64,000 nucleotides of DNA from Rhizobium herbae (GCF_017873135.1 NZ_JAGGJV010000005.1:372001-436000), one strand, 5' to 3'. Positions 36,343-45,133 are shown, counted from the stretch's first letter. Notes: a model not told the origin generated them from the letters alone. Made by a program: numbers and translations.

Positions 36343-36527
36343 ATTGCCCGGTGCCCGGCATCGGAATTGGTGGATGTTTTAGGAAGAGAGGAAAATATAC
36401 CTATTTTCTTTCCGCGAATTCGTAAAAACAGCGAAAAAACAACGGATGATCGATGGTGTGGGCTTTCCATCATCCCCGCGTTTACACTAGGGTGTATGAA
36501 TTAATTCCTATTTTAAGGAGTGAACTC

Positions 36528-37004
36528 ATGCAAATCATCAAAACGTTGTATCTGCCTTCGTCGAGGAAACAGCCTCGGCCGCCCGTTGCCCGCGTGCCGC
36601 AGACAAAGCCCGTGCTGCCGCCCAAACCGCCATCCGTCTCCGGCAGCGTTGCCGAACCCTGGGGTCCTGTCCTGCCCGTTGCCGCCCATCTGCGCTGCCG
36701 CGTCGTACGGCAGGTGACGGCGGAGATGGTGATGCTGGTGGGGGAGCGCGTGCCGCTCAGGCGGGATCGCCGCCGGATCAGCTGCCATGTCCGCCAGATC
36801 TCCATGTATGTCTGCCATGTCGTGCTGCAGATTTCGCTCACCGACATCGGTCATTCCTTCGGCCGCGACCGCACGACCGTCGGCCACGCCTGCAACGTCG
36901 TCGAGGATCGCCGCGACGATCCGGCCTTCGACGATTTCATCGCGTCGCTGGAGCGTGTCGTCACCTCCGTCTTCGGTGCGCCGGGAGGGCGGGAGCATGC
37001 GTAA
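36528..37004 (+). CDS. Stand-alone DnaA domain-IV-like DNA-binding protein
   Basis: 158 residues from an ATG with AAGGAG. A Pro-rich basic N-terminus is followed by VRQISMYVCHVVLQISLTDI and GHSFGRDRTTVGHACNVVED. This mirrors the C-terminal DnaA-box-binding helix-turn-helix (IGxxFGxRDHTTVxHA), without AAA+ or other DnaA domains. It could bind DnaA boxes and modulate replication or transcription, or be a repurposed regulator. It overlaps the DUF6456 gene by 8 bases, and TACAC-TAGG-GTGTA (36483-36496) lies upstream as a possible operator. Confidence 0.75.
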   Translation: MQIIKTLYLPSSRKQPRPPVARVPQTKPVLPPKPPSVSGSVAEPWGPVLPVAAHLRCRVVRQVTAEMVMLVGERVPLRRDRRRISCHVRQISMYVCHVVLQISLTDIGHSFGRDRTTVGHACNVVEDRRDDPAFDDFIASLERVVTSVFGAPGGREHA

Positions 37005-37914
37005 CGCAGCGATCACGAGTGACGCGGCGATCACGAGTGACGCGGCGATCACAGGCGACATGGCGATCGGGCACGCGGGTGCCACCCACAAGGACATCGT
37101 CCGCCTTGTCCGCTATGTCGCGACCCATGCTCCGGTCCGGATGGAACCGGCACAGGCGGGCGTGATGTTTCGCCCTGCCGGGCACAGTCCGTCGCGGCAT
37201 TTCCCGCAAGCCGCGCTTGACCGGGCCTGCTCGCTGGGTCTCCTCGTGCTTGACGCCGGCGGTGTTCGTGCAACGCCGGAGGCGCCGGCTTTCCTGCGCC
37301 GCGCTCTTCTGGCGCCGGAAGAGGCGTTTCAGGAGCAGCATCGCGACACCGAAAGCCGCACCGCCATGGTGGAGGGTGTCCGTCAGAGCGTCCGGGTCAA
37401 TCCGCTGGAATCGCCGCTTGGTGTCATTGCCCGCCTGAAGGAAAAATCCGGCCAGGCCTTCCTGCCGCCCGAGGCGATTTCGGCCGGCGAGCGGCTGCAC
37501 GCGGATTTCACCCGCGCGCACTTGCAGCCGCGCCTCACCATGACCTACGAGCCGCGGCTTTCGACGAAGACCAGGGGCAGCGCCGGCACCGCCGATCTCT
37601 GCGACACGGCGCTTGCCGCGCGGTTGCGGGTGGGCAGGGCGATGGAGGCGATCGGACCGGAACTTTGCGGCGTGGCGCTCGATGTGTGCTGCTTCCAGAA
37701 GGGGCTTGAAATCGTCGAGCGGGAGCGGCAATGGCCGGCGCGTTCCGCCAAGCTGATGCTGCGCACCGCGCTGATGGCACTTGCCCGCCACTATGCGCCG
37801 CCGCCGCGCGGGGCAACGCGGCAAAACCATGTCTGGGGATCGGAGGGCTACCGACCGGAGGCGGGCGATCTTGTTGTCGCTAGGCGGCCAGCTGCCGGGC
37901 GGCCTCGTCCTTGA
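36997..37914 (+). CDS. DUF6456-domain protein, probable DNA-binding
   Basis: 305 residues. The N-terminus has in-frame AITSDA repeats from an 18-base tandem repeat. A winged-helix-like part follows (HKDIVRLVRYVATHAPVRME), then the C-terminal DUF6456-type region (NPLESPLGVIARLKEKSG, ISAGERLHADFTRAHLQPRLTM-like, LDVCCFQKGLEIVERERQWP). The ATG lies inside the end of the DnaA-like gene, so the two are coupled. Family function unknown. The 3' end overlaps the convergent sufE by 35 bases. Confidence 0.75.
   Translation: MRNAAITSDAAITSDAAITGDMAIGHAGATHKDIVRLVRYVATHAPVRMEPAQAGVMFRPAGHSPSRHFPQAALDRACSLGLLVLDAGGVRATPEAPAFLRRALLAPEEAFQEQHRDTESRTAMVEGVRQSVRVNPLESPLGVIARLKEKSGQAFLPPEAISAGERLHADFTRAHLQPRLTMTYEPRLSTKTRGSAGTADLCDTALAARLRVGRAMEAIGPELCGVALDVCCFQKGLEIVERERQWPARSAKLMLRTALMALARHYAPPPRGATRQNHVWGSEGYRPEAGDLVVARRPAAGRPRP
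37003..37060 (+). repeat. 18-base tandem repeat inside the DUF6456 gene
   Basis: Unit GCGATCACGAGTGACGCG occurs about two and a half times in frame, coding AITSDA units near the N-terminus, then degenerates to AITGDM. Slippage could change the length in multiples of six residues. Confidence 0.7.
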
Positions 37915-38335
37915 TGCGCTTGACCATCGAGCGCAGGCCGTTGGCGCGCTGGGCGGTGAGGTATTCGATCAGCCCCATCCGGTCGAACAGGTCGAGCGCA
38001 TCGGTCTTGATGATATCGGAGGCGTGCTGGCCGGAAAAGATCGACAGCACGATGGCAACGAGGCCGCGCACGATATGGGCATCCGATTCGCCCTCGAAGG
38101 TGAGGATCGGGTCGCTCACGGCATTGCCGGCATGGGTGACCAGCCAGACCTGGCTGGCGCAACCCTGCACCTTGTTTTCCGATGTGCGCTGGTCTTCCGG
38201 CATTTCCGGCAGCTTGCGGCCGAGCTCGATCACATAGCTCATCCGGTCCTGCCAATCGTCCAGATAGGCGCAATTGTCGATGATCTCGGCAAGCGGGGTG
38301 ATCGGCGATGTGTTGGTCTGGTCCATGGCGTTCAT
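37880..38335 (-). CDS. sufE: SufE-family cysteine desulfurase activator
   Basis: 151 residues. The active Cys is in SENKVQGCASQVWLV. DDWQDRMSYVIELGRKLPEMP and LDLFDRMGLIEYLTAQRANGL are family text. SufE takes persulfide sulfur from SufS for Fe-S cluster assembly. The ATG at 38335 is chosen because its ATGA overlaps the stop of the upstream zinc-ribbon gene; ATG 38326 is possible. No suf operon genes adjoin, as usual for the rhizobial orphan sufE. Confidence 0.9.
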   Translation of the reverse strand: MNAMDQTNTSPITPLAEIIDNCAYLDDWQDRMSYVIELGRKLPEMPEDQRTSENKVQGCASQVWLVTHAGNAVSDPILTFEGESDAHIVRGLVAIVLSIFSGQHASDIIKTDALDLFDRMGLIEYLTAQRANGLRSMVKRIKDEAARQLAA

Positions 38336-38751
38336 ATAGGCGATCGGTCGGAACATGAAAACCGCAAAAAGAAAAAGCCGCGAGGGAAGCCCGCCCTAAA
38401 CTGATGTGCGAGGCGCAACAGCTCAAACTGGACTGCTTCGTGGCAAATGCGCGGAGACGGGGCGATGAGAAATATCAACAGCCTTATCACCGTGCTCTTT
38501 AACAAAAAGTCGGCTGCATTCATGTCTCGAGGATAGGGGGCACCGATCCTGTAAAACGGGAAGCCCTTCAAGATGAGAAAGCTGGCAACTTGCCAAGCCC
38601 GTCGATGGCCTGCGGGAGGGGCCTTAAAGTCGGATCCAGTTCGATAGGTCGTGCCGCCACAACGTGGGCAAATCTTTTGCGTCGCGTCGGCCGGGCGTTT
38701 CAGAACTCGCTGGCAATTCAGACACGCAAATTTCGTCAGAGCTGTTTTCAT
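38332..38751 (-). CDS. Zinc-ribbon small protein with unusual C-terminal tail
   Basis: 139 residues starting MKTALTKFACLNCQRVLKRP. The zinc ribbon is CLNC...CPRC, followed by YRTGSDFKAPP and FLILKGFPFYRIGAP. Small proteobacterial proteins of this type usually end soon after the FPFYR segment. Here about 65 further residues (hydrophobic, then Arg/Phe-rich) run on to an ATGA overlap with sufE. The tail may be read-through after stop loss or genuine. Function unknown. Confidence 0.55.
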   Translation of the reverse strand: MKTALTKFACLNCQRVLKRPADATQKICPRCGGTTYRTGSDFKAPPAGHRRAWQVASFLILKGFPFYRIGAPYPRDMNAADFLLKSTVIRLLIFLIAPSPRICHEAVQFELLRLAHQFRAGFPRGFFFLRFSCSDRSPI

Positions 38752-38950
38752 GAACAGACGATAACTCAAGGCCCCGGAAAAGCCACTCCCACCCCGCACC
38801 TCAAGTGATTATATGGAACCTTCGCGGTTCCGCCGGTTGCTCCCACCGCGCCATCTGGCGTATCCAAAACCGCCGAGGCTCTAATCGCAGCCGGATGAAA
38901 CTTCAGTGGCAGGTCAGCGCTTATCCATATCCATCAGCCTGCCGGTCCAG

Positions 38951-39328
38951 CTAAACATCACCTTTTCTAACTGCTTCTAACAAAATATTCGCGTTGCGAA
39001 CTACGCTTTGCCAGCGTGGGGTTCGAACGTAGTCGGCTGTTAGTTCGTCGGGATAGTCTTCTTCGAGTGTAGCACGCAGTGAGGTCGCTAAATTCTCTAA
39101 CTTTGGGGCTTCGTTCTTTGTGATGATTTTCCCTACACACGCTTCGATATTTTCAATGGCGAGAATGCCAAACAGGAATTTAACCACAAGATCGTAGTCG
39201 ATGAATTCGGCGCGCACCCCATTTTCATCATATCGGTATGTCTCGAGAGTTTTATCGCTCGCAGACAAAAACTCCAGAAAATATATCAAAAGGGCTCGCC
39301 CGTCGGATTGTTTTATTTCCTCATTCAT
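38951..39328 (-). CDS. Putative immunity protein of a polymorphic toxin
   Basis: 125 residues, acidic (many Asp/Glu), helical, with a GGAG ribosome-binding site. It overlaps the end of the toxin-tail frame by 8 bases on the same strand. G+C is about 40% in one line counted, well below the surroundings. Tight coupling behind a toxin C-terminus, small size and acidity fit immunity proteins. No family recognised. Confidence 0.5.
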   Translation of the reverse strand: MNEEIKQSDGRALLIYFLEFLSASDKTLETYRYDENGVRAEFIDYDLVVKFLFGILAIENIEACVGKIITKNEAPKLENLATSLRATLEEDYPDELTADYVRTPRWQSVVRNANILLEAVRKGDV

Positions 39329-39581
39329 TTGCTACTCCAAAAAGACTGAACCCAGAATAAACATCGATTGGAATATGCCCGTCGACGGGATTGTTTGCTA
39401 GTCCGTCGAAATATCTATTTCCGTTCGCATCGATGCCATGTCCGCCAACGCGAACGACTACATGGCTAACGCGTTGACTGGCGTTTGCTGAAACTGGATT
39501 GGCGGCGTCGATGCGTACTCTGTTATCTGCGTTTGCTGGGTCGGTAAACTCAACCCCAACACCTTTGTCGGCTAGCTTCAT
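39321..39581 (-). pseudogene. Polymorphic-toxin C-terminal fragment
   Basis: An 86-residue frame from an internal ATG. The reading frame is protein-like about 19 codons further upstream (GPQIPSEWTMKLADKGVGVE). Text such as TDPANADNRVRI, then SQRVSHVVVRVGGHGIDANG and DGHIPIDVYSG resembles the ends of bacterial secreted nuclease-type toxins (RI...YV-VR-G-x-DxNGN...HIPI). No N-terminal delivery part exists here. It looks like an orphan toxin tip left with its immunity gene. Confidence 0.5.
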
Positions 39582-39613
39582 GGTCCACTCGCTGGGTATC
39601 TGTGGGCCGTTTA

Positions 39614-40090
39614 TTATTTCGGCAGCAGTTCCGTCACCAAGAAACTGGTCGCGCGATCGGGGAGCGTGCGGTGACCTAGCAGGGCATGCAGGAAGTGGAC
39701 AGGATCGGTAAAGCCGAGGCTGCTTATAACCTGATCGAAGCCCCGCTTGCGGATAGCGCCAAATAGCACTGATCTGCCTGGCGGCGTGAGGCGGGGCTCG
39801 TGGCCACTATCATATTCGAGATACGGCGGACCTTTCGCCTCGTCTCCAGGCTCGACCTGGTCGAGGACTTGTCGCACCGAGTCTCGAATGAATTTCGACC
39901 GGGCATAGGTTCCAGCAACAGCATCGATGCGCTTGATGTCGTCGGGCGTGAGCGTGACGTGAAGTCGGATAACGTTGAGCGGTGGTCTTCCCCTGCTCGC
40001 GACGATGGCAGAGACGTGGTTAACAAATTTCCCACCGGTCTCGTTGATCGGGCAGGGTGAGGGATGGGCGTTCCTCACGGCGGCCGTCAA
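39614..40090 (-). CDS. Ribbon-helix-helix-like protein, unknown
   Basis: 158 residues from a TTG (no strong ribosome-binding site; a GTG at 40078 is an alternative). GRPPLNVIRLHVTLTPDDIK with RIDAVAGTYARSKFIRDSVR looks like an RHH DNA-binding fold of antitoxin/CopG type. The C-terminal part ends HALLGHRTLPDRATSF. It overlaps the protein-like upstream extension of the toxin frame, so a recombination joint lies near 39630. A lone antitoxin or repressor is plausible. Confidence 0.5.
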   Translation of the reverse strand: MTAAVRNAHPSPCPINETGGKFVNHVSAIVASRGRPPLNVIRLHVTLTPDDIKRIDAVAGTYARSKFIRDSVRQVLDQVEPGDEAKGPPYLEYDSGHEPRLTPPGRSVLFGAIRKRGFDQVISSLGFTDPVHFLHALLGHRTLPDRATSFLVTELLPK

Positions 40091-40126
40091 TCGGCAGTTC
40101 AGGTCGTCTTCAGGAGGCAGGCAAAC

Positions 40127-40561
40127 CTATTGGGAAAGCACTGCCTTCGGCTCGATGCGCTTTTCCGGCACGGGAATTTTGTTGAACTGCGGTTCCGCCT
40201 CGGCGGAAGCCGCCTCGGTGGTCGTCACGGCAGTTGCGGGCTCGGGCGAAGCGATGGTGCCGGTCGTGACCGTGTCGCTCGGTTCGGCGAACTGCTGGTC
40301 GAGAAACAGATAGGCGATCTTGGCGCCTTCGCGGGCTCGGTGTCCGAGTGCCACGAAGGTCTCCGTCCCCTTGACGCAGACATCCGGCTTCTCGACGCAG
40401 ATGGCGCTGATATAGCCGAAGGCTTCGGTAGCGGCCGACACGGTGTCGCCGACATCGACTTTCGGCCCCTTTTCAAGCGTCGAGCTGCTCGACGGATCGA
40501 GAAAAGGCAGGAGCACCAGCACCAGCGAAAACCAGAATGTTCCCTTGATCAGAAACCACAT
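40127..40561 (-). CDS. DUF5330-domain membrane-anchored protein
   Basis: 144 residues: one N-terminal helix (MWFLIKGTFWFSLVLVLLPF), then a periplasmic domain with two Cys (ISAICVEKPDVCVKG) and a Thr/Ala/Glu-rich tail ending in Pro/Lys. It matches a small Rhizobiales family of unknown role. ATG 40561 is preferred; ATG 40573 and GTG 40588 are upstream. Confidence 0.7.
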   Translation of the reverse strand: MWFLIKGTFWFSLVLVLLPFLDPSSSSTLEKGPKVDVGDTVSAATEAFGYISAICVEKPDVCVKGTETFVALGHRAREGAKIAYLFLDQQFAEPSDTVTTGTIASPEPATAVTTTEAASAEAEPQFNKIPVPEKRIEPKAVLSQ

Positions 40562-41114
40562 CGTCTTGCCCATCCTTTGGTAAGGCACTCAAACCTGCGT
40601 CCGGTCTCTGCCGGGTTCGCTCCCTTGGCGCCTTGTCATCACACCTTAGACAGGGATTCGGAACATGCCTTTGCCAAAACCGCTGGCATTTGCACCGTCT
40701 TTTCATAAAATTGGAAATATCGGCATTTGAATGGCATTTATCGCGTATTTTAACGGTCGCCATTAAGGTTCAAGGCAGAGGCCGGCCGGGCAGGGCCGCA
40801 AACGCGGGACTCGCGGCTGGGTAGTGTCGCCACAAAGGTTAATATGCGGGCGAAAGCCGCATGAAATCCGCCGATTACACCCCATTAACCACAAAAGACA
40901 AAGCCGCGGCGATTTGTTCCGGAATGGGATTTTCCGGCGGTTTCGCGGGATTTGTCGCAATTTGATTTATCCTTTCATTAAGCCGCCAATGCGAAATTCG
41001 GATGCATGAAGTGATCGTCCGGGAAGGCCATGTTGGCCCGCGGACGGGAGCCTCCATATAAAGGACGGAACCATGACGGGTTCCGGAAAAAGAACGAGCG
41101 TACAGGGTTAGACG
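40562..41114. other. Non-coding gap upstream of the histidine kinase
   Basis: 553 bases between divergent genes. It contains a hairpin ATGCGG/CCGCAT (40844-40862) and several TTAA steps (around 40750, 40838 and 40888) but no perfect TTAA-N7-TTAA. Short frames here are not convincing. Confidence 0.35.
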
Positions 41115-42719
41115 TTGAGCGTATTGCGTAACATTGCTGGCAGGATGGCGTCCCGCGTGGACGACGCCGCGCGCCTTTGGCTGCCTCGCCCGGTGGCGGG
41201 CGAGCCGAAGGCAGGCCGCGAGTTCGCCGTCGTGCGCGCCGTCGCTGCTGTCGCACTCGTTGCTTTCCCCACGGTTCCTCTCGCCCTTTCCGTTGCTCTG
41301 CCGGTTTCGCTGGCGCTGCCGGTCGGTGCCGCGCTCGTTGCCGCGACCGCGCTGATGACGGCGGTCGGCGGCATTGCCTATGCGCGCAACCGCAAGGTGG
41401 TTCCTCCTGTCGCGGGGATACAGGTTGCATCCTTCGACAACGGCGCGCGGCACTATGATTGCTTCGCAGGTCTCGTCACCATCCATGACGCCAGGGGCTC
41501 GGTCACCGCCGTTCACGGCCGCGATGCGGAATCCTATCTTGCCTGGATGCGCAATCCGGGCGGCCGCGGCTTCATCGAACAGATCCATGTTTCCGATCGC
41601 ATTCTCTTCCTCCAGGCGATCGACCTTTTGCGGCAGGGCAACCGCCAGGCAACCATCGACATCCGGCTGGAACGGCCGAACGTCTTTGCCGAAGGCGATC
41701 AGTTCATCCACATGCGGTGCGAGATGACGGCGCTTGGCGAGATCGACGGAGAGCTCTCCATCCTCGTCCAGTCGAGCGACGTCTCCGAAGAGGCGCGGTT
41801 GCGCGCCGAGGCTGTCTACAAGACCCGGCTGGCCGAATCGGCCAACGACGCCAAAACCCGGTTCCTCGCCGCCGTCAGCCACGAGCTGCGCACGCCGCTC
41901 AATGCCATTCTCGGTTTCTCCGACATTCTGTCGGGCGAGTATTTCGGCAAGCTCGAAAACGACCGCCAGCGTGAATATGTCTCGTTGATCAACCAGTCGG
42001 GCGCTCATCTCCTGTCCGTCGTCAACACCATGCTCGATATGAGCAAGATCGAGGCCGGCCGTTACGAGCTGATACCCGAGCCGTTCCGGGTGGCCGATGT
42101 GGTCAATGCCTGCGAGGCGATGCTCGGCCTGCAGGCCCGCGAAAAGGGCGTGCAGCTGACGAGCCGGATCATGCGCAATGTCGGCGAGGTCAATGCCGAC
42201 CAGCGCGCCATCCAGCAGATCCTGATCAACCTGGTCGGCAATGCCATCAAGTTCACCGACCGCGGCGGCCTTGTGACCATCGATGCGGAAGTGGCAGGCA
42301 GCGATCTCAACCTGATCGTCAGCGATACCGGCATCGGCATTCCGGAAAACAGGCTAACGACGCTTGGTCAGCCTTTCGTGCAGATCCAGAACGACTATAC
42401 CCGCAAATACGAGGGCACGGGGCTCGGCCTGTCGCTGGTCAAGGGGCTGGTGGCGCTGCATGGCGGCCGGTTCGAGATCCGCAGCAGGGCCGGCGAGGGA
42501 ACCGTCATCACCGTGACGATCCCGCTCGACGGCTCGGGCATCCGCGCTGCCGGCGAGCAGGAATCAGTGGAACAGACAATGGTGGAGTTTCCGCCGCGCC
42601 TGAAGGAGCGTACGCGGGAGAAGACGAACGACAAGGCCTTTCCGGAGACGAGCCGGACGGATGCCGATGGAATGAACGGGGGCGCTGGTCATGACGGCTC
42701 GCAAGCGAAAACAGCCTGA
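41115..42719 (+). CDS. PAS-domain sensor histidine kinase
   Basis: 534 residues from a TTG with AGGG eight bases before. Two membrane segments (residues ~40-90) are followed by a PAS-like domain (about 110-230), HisKA with phosphoacceptor His256 in FLAAVSHELRTPLNAILGFS, and an HATPase_c with NLVGNAIKFTDRGG, DTGIGIP and YEGTGLGLSLVKGL. It has no adjacent response regulator. It overlaps the peptidoglycan-binding gene by 29 bases. Structure resembles PdhS/DivJ-like cell-cycle kinases of the order, but the identity is not assignable by eye. Confidence 0.9.
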   Translation: MSVLRNIAGRMASRVDDAARLWLPRPVAGEPKAGREFAVVRAVAAVALVAFPTVPLALSVALPVSLALPVGAALVAATALMTAVGGIAYARNRKVVPPVAGIQVASFDNGARHYDCFAGLVTIHDARGSVTAVHGRDAESYLAWMRNPGGRGFIEQIHVSDRILFLQAIDLLRQGNRQATIDIRLERPNVFAEGDQFIHMRCEMTALGEIDGELSILVQSSDVSEEARLRAEAVYKTRLAESANDAKTRFLAAVSHELRTPLNAILGFSDILSGEYFGKLENDRQREYVSLINQSGAHLLSVVNTMLDMSKIEAGRYELIPEPFRVADVVNACEAMLGLQAREKGVQLTSRIMRNVGEVNADQRAIQQILINLVGNAIKFTDRGGLVTIDAEVAGSDLNLIVSDTGIGIPENRLTTLGQPFVQIQNDYTRKYEGTGLGLSLVKGLVALHGGRFEIRSRAGEGTVITVTIPLDGSGIRAAGEQESVEQTMVEFPPRLKERTREKTNDKAFPETSRTDADGMNGGAGHDGSQAKTA

Positions 42720-43680
42720 GAAGAAAAAGAAAGCGCAGCGCGGCCCGGGCCTTGTGACGGTTGGCCTTGCGATGCGCGGCCTGACCTTCGCCGGCCGCCT
42801 GGCGTCGCGCAATCCGCGCGCCTTCGGCGGTTCGGTGGCTTTTGCCATCGTCTTCAGCTTCGTCGCGGCCAATGCCATGTGGTATCAGCCGGGCGTGCAT
42901 CCCTCGCCGTTCCTGCGCACCCGCCTGCCGTTTACCCTTCCGCAATCCACCAAAATCGGCACTGGCGACGAGGCGGACGGCCTTTCGCCGCGCAAGGTGA
43001 CGACCTTCGTCATCCAGCGCGAGGATGAGGGGACGGAAACGGCGAGCATGGAGCAGCCGAAAGCGGAACCGACGCCGGAGACTGCCCAAAGCACGCCGGT
43101 GGCGACGCCCGTGACGGGCTCCGTGCTGGTGACGAATATCCAGAAGGAGCTTTCGCTGCGGGGGCTCTATGATGGTCCCGCCGACGGCAAGACCGGCCCG
43201 AAGACATCCGCCGCGATCCTGCGCTTTGAAAAACAGACGGGCCGTCCGGAGACGGGATCGGCGAGCGATACGCTGCTTGCCGCCCTGCAGGAGACCACCC
43301 TACAGGAGACCGGCGGGCAGGAAATCAAGGCCCAGCAGGTCAAAGCCAAGTCGCTGGCCGCGGCAAAACCCGCCGAGCGGCCGTATGAAAACGTCAAGGG
43401 CGGAAAGGGCGAACTCGACCCGGTGGCCGCCGCGATCCGCAACGCGGAGATCGATCCGCAATATATTCCGAAAGTCGATATTCCCGCCTCCAGCGAACTG
43501 GTGATGAACATCCAGAAGGGGCTGAGCAACCTTGCCTATAGCGACGTGTCGGTCGATGGCGTGGCGGGCGAGCAGACCCGATCGGCCATCCGCCATTTCG
43601 AAAAGCACTACCGCCTGCCCGAAACCGGCCAGCCGAGCGACAAGGTGCTGAAGAAGATGAAGGAAATCGGCGCGCTCTGA
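42691..43680 (+). CDS. Membrane-anchored protein with two peptidoglycan-binding type-1 domains
   Basis: 329 residues: a basic cytoplasmic N-terminus (ARKRKQPEKKKKAQR), one membrane helix (GGSVAFAIVFSFVAANAMWY), then two PG_binding_1 repeats (NIQKELSLRGLYDGPADGKT around residue 150 and NIQKGLSNLAYSDVSVDGVA around 270). It overlaps the kinase gene, so the two are cotranscribed. The kinase may sense or regulate envelope growth through it (inference). Confidence 0.85.
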   Translation: MTARKRKQPEKKKKAQRGPGLVTVGLAMRGLTFAGRLASRNPRAFGGSVAFAIVFSFVAANAMWYQPGVHPSPFLRTRLPFTLPQSTKIGTGDEADGLSPRKVTTFVIQREDEGTETASMEQPKAEPTPETAQSTPVATPVTGSVLVTNIQKELSLRGLYDGPADGKTGPKTSAAILRFEKQTGRPETGSASDTLLAALQETTLQETGGQEIKAQQVKAKSLAAAKPAERPYENVKGGKGELDPVAAAIRNAEIDPQYIPKVDIPASSELVMNIQKGLSNLAYSDVSVDGVAGEQTRSAIRHFEKHYRLPETGQPSDKVLKKMKEIGAL

Positions 43681-43771
43681 GTTTTTCGCGCCCGTTTTCC
43701 TCAACGGCAGCCACGGAGGACTTGGACAAGAGGCATTTGCACCCCGGCCTCGCCCGGTGTATCAGCCGTCC

Positions 43772-44122
43772 ATGCGCCTGAAATCCGAAATTTTCGTTTC
43801 CGCTCTCGTGCGCCGGGTCTTTGGCCTTGGCGGTTACGCGGCCGTTCTGCGCAAGGGCGCCGAGCAGGCCGGCGCCATCTTCATTCGCCAGCGGTCGCGT
43901 CTCGGCACCGAAACGCTCTATGGGCCGGCGCCGCAGAGTTTCTTCGATGAGGATACGATCCCCGGCCGGCTGTTCGAGATCCGGCTTGAAGGCGTCGAAG
44001 GCGAGGCGGTCGATCAGGCGATTGCCCGCGAAATCCGTTTCGATCCGGATTGCTGGGTGGTGGAGATCGAGGTGGATTCGCGCGGCGATCTGTTCGATAT
44101 CGCCACCGAAAAGGGCAGCTGA
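43772..44122 (+). CDS. DUF1491 protein
   Basis: 116 residues starting MRLKSEIFVSALVRRVFGLG, with FIRQRSRLGTETLYGPAPQS and DCWVVEIE. Small alphaproteobacterial family of unknown function, commonly third in this kinase/PG-binding gene order. A GTG frame begins at 43757. Confidence 0.85.
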   Translation: MRLKSEIFVSALVRRVFGLGGYAAVLRKGAEQAGAIFIRQRSRLGTETLYGPAPQSFFDEDTIPGRLFEIRLEGVEGEAVDQAIAREIRFDPDCWVVEIEVDSRGDLFDIATEKGS

Positions 44123-44137
44123 GCCTTATACCCAGTC

Positions 44138-45133
44138 TTAGTGACCGCGGCCGAAAGCCCGTTTCTGCTGGATGTCCTTTGCGCTGCGTGCGGCCTCGGG
44201 CCGGGCAGCCGTCTGGCGTGGATCCGCTCCGCGGTCCGGAGCCAGGTAGGATTGGTGTTCAGGCGTGCCGGCCGTTTCTTGCTGTTCCGTGTGCAGCCAG
44301 GATTGAACGCGGGCGCGGCTCGTTTCCGGGGTGAGGGAGGCAAGCAGCGCATCGCCGCGCGTGGCGCCGCCCAGGCGTTCCGTCAAATCCGGATAGAGCG
44401 CCGAAAGCACGAAAAGGCTGTCGGCCGGCTGCATGTCCAGCGCTGTCAGCGCGATGGCCAGCTGCTGACCGGAGATGTCGAGCAGGATACGCTCGCCGAG
44501 TTCGGGGCTGGAGGACAAGGCGGCGGCAAGGCTGGCGGCGAAGAGATTGGCCTCGCCGGAGCGGGCAAAGCGGACCAGCAGGGCTTCATGCAGTGTATTG
44601 ATGGGCTCGATGATCGGGTCTGCCGGCGGAGCCTGTCTGGTCGTGCGTGCCAGCGCCTTGATATCGCTGCGCAGTTTTTCCTCGCGCAGAAGTTTCGCCG
44701 TGGTCATTTCCAGGGCGGTGGCTTCGGGTGGCCGCTGTTCCGCCACGGCAGCGACGGGTCCGGCAGTCTTTGCCGGCGCGACGGCCGTCTGGCGGCGTTC
44801 GACAAGCGCGTCGACGATGTGGACGGAGAGATTGTCGCGGCGGGCGATCGCCGTGGCGTGCGCCGGCCCCTGCGCGCGAATGATTTGCAGCAGCGTCGCA
44901 TCGGTGATCGAGGCCGAGCGGGTGAGGAAAATCGCGGCGATGGAAATCGGCGCGTTGCCGATCTGGAGTGCCACGGATTGCGGAACATGCTGGCACTGGG
45001 AGAGGGCGGCTGCGGCCTGGCGCCGGGCTTCATCGCTGGAGGCGGAAAACAGCGGCTCGAACAGTTCGGAAAATTGCTTGAGGTCGGTTCTGCGGGGATG
45101 GCGCAGACCTTCGAAACCGGTCACGGTCGCCAT
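44138..45133 (-). CDS. DUF2336 protein
   Basis: 331 residues of HEAT-like helices from the ATG at 45133 (TVTGFEGLRHPRRTDLKQF). Other text: LFEPLFSASSDEARRQAAAA, FLTRSASITDATLLQIIRAQ. Alphaproteobacterial family, function unknown; helical repeat proteins usually scaffold interactions. The open frame extends to 45310, but codons there read poorly. Convergent with DUF1491 (15-base gap). Confidence 0.8.
   Translation of the reverse strand: MATVTGFEGLRHPRRTDLKQFSELFEPLFSASSDEARRQAAAALSQCQHVPQSVALQIGNAPISIAAIFLTRSASITDATLLQIIRAQGPAHATAIARRDNLSVHIVDALVERRQTAVAPAKTAGPVAAVAEQRPPEATALEMTTAKLLREEKLRSDIKALARTTRQAPPADPIIEPINTLHEALLVRFARSGEANLFAASLAAALSSSPELGERILLDISGQQLAIALTALDMQPADSLFVLSALYPDLTERLGGATRGDALLASLTPETSRARVQSWLHTEQQETAGTPEHQSYLAPDRGADPRQTAARPEAARSAKDIQQKRAFGRGH

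Noticed and set aside
36501-36516. CtrA-like TTAA...TTAA upstream of the DnaA-like gene
   Set aside because: Spacing is 8, not 7, bases.
40752-40772. TTAA pair upstream of DUF5330
   Set aside because: Spacing is 9 bases, outside the CtrA consensus.
43680-43771. Possible extra gene before DUF1491
   Set aside because: Only a GTG frame extension of DUF1491 without a ribosome-binding site.
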